Source of the DNA: an uncultured Verrucomicrobiota bacterium
Lineage (GTDB): Bacteria > Verrucomicrobiota > Verrucomicrobiia > Chthoniobacterales > SZAS-18
Length of the DNA stretch: 6,529 bases
Reading direction: 5' to 3'
Assembly (NCBI GenBank): GCA_937873255.1
Contig: CALMVM010000087.1
Location: forward strand, 518-7,046
A program made the translations under genes and the position numbers. The notes below the pieces were generated by a model, which worked only from the letters and a program-made list of their open reading frames with translations, ran no database searches and was not told the origin of the DNA. Below are positions 6,471 to 6,529 of the stretch, piece after piece. Positions within the stretch are counted from its first letter, which is position 1, and each line of letters starts with the position of its first letter.

Positions 6471-6529
6471 CCGTGGGGGGGGGGGGGGAGACCACGGCCG
6501 GGGTTTATATTATAGACCCCCGCGGGGGG
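6471..6529. other. Poly-G run and nested palindromes at the window end
   Basis: A run of 14 G (6475-6488) is flanked by CCGTGG (6471-6476) and CCACGG (6492-6497). Next, GGGGTTTATA (6500-6509) faces TATAGACCCC (6511-6520) with one wobble position, and the last bases hold the 12-bp palindrome CCCCCGCGGGGG (6517-6528). No coding frame is supported here. The pattern fits a contig-end or sequencing artefact more than a gene; a genuine hairpin element that broke the assembly is the alternative. Confidence 0.7.

Noticed and set aside
1..6529. CRISPR array, tRNA, rRNA, transposase or phage genes
   Set aside because: No regularly spaced repeats, no cloverleaf-like sequence and no transposase, integrase or phage motif was found on either strand by eye.

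Overview
The window looks like a fragment of a GC-rich genome from an environmental bacterium. The best guess is Verrucomicrobiota, or a related Planctomycetota-like or Acidobacteriota-like lineage. This rests on the adjacent DUF1800 and DUF1501 proteins, the carbohydrate-binding-like and Ig-like modules on the DUF1800 protein, and weak Shine-Dalgarno signals at every start. No rRNA, tRNA or other taxonomic marker is present, so the phylum is an inference. The odd length, a first gene already open at base 2, and a homopolymer/palindrome tail at the far end suggest a whole short (metagenomic) contig rather than an excerpt.

Layout: a plus-strand block fills 1-4480 and a minus-strand block fills 4505-6389; they converge at about 4490. 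The plus block holds (i) the C-terminal 753 residues of a large secreted-type DUF1800 protein, (ii) a DUF433 VapB-like antitoxin, (iii) a 104-residue three-helix membrane protein starting on an ATGA overlap with the antitoxin, (iv) a complete Tat-exported DUF1501 protein, and (v) a small membrane-protein gene interrupted by an in-frame TGA. Spacings are 12 nt, -4 nt, 7 nt and 39 nt, so the block could be one transcript. DUF1800 and DUF1501 proteins commonly occur as a pair and are thought to act together outside the cytoplasm; here the antitoxin and membrane-protein cassette (about 2264-2836) sits between them. The membrane-protein part has lower GC (49% by hand count, against 58-77% in short samples of DUF1501), and a perfect 10-bp inverted repeat lies across the DUF1800 stop codon at the cassette's left edge. 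This looks like an insertion into an older pair.

The minus block reads from right to left: a YacL-type membrane-anchored PIN-TRAM protein with its catalytic acidic residues intact, then, after 97 nt, a cytosolic family 2 glycosyltransferase of the DPM1/DPG-synthase type. They may be co-transcribed, although an AT-rich promoter-like patch sits directly before the glycosyltransferase start.

I found no clear new multi-gene system. The best leads are the orphan DUF433 antitoxin whose usual toxin slot holds an unrecognised membrane protein, the TGA-interrupted small membrane gene, the palindrome on the DUF1800 stop codon, and the identical PETSLR tails of two neighbouring proteins.
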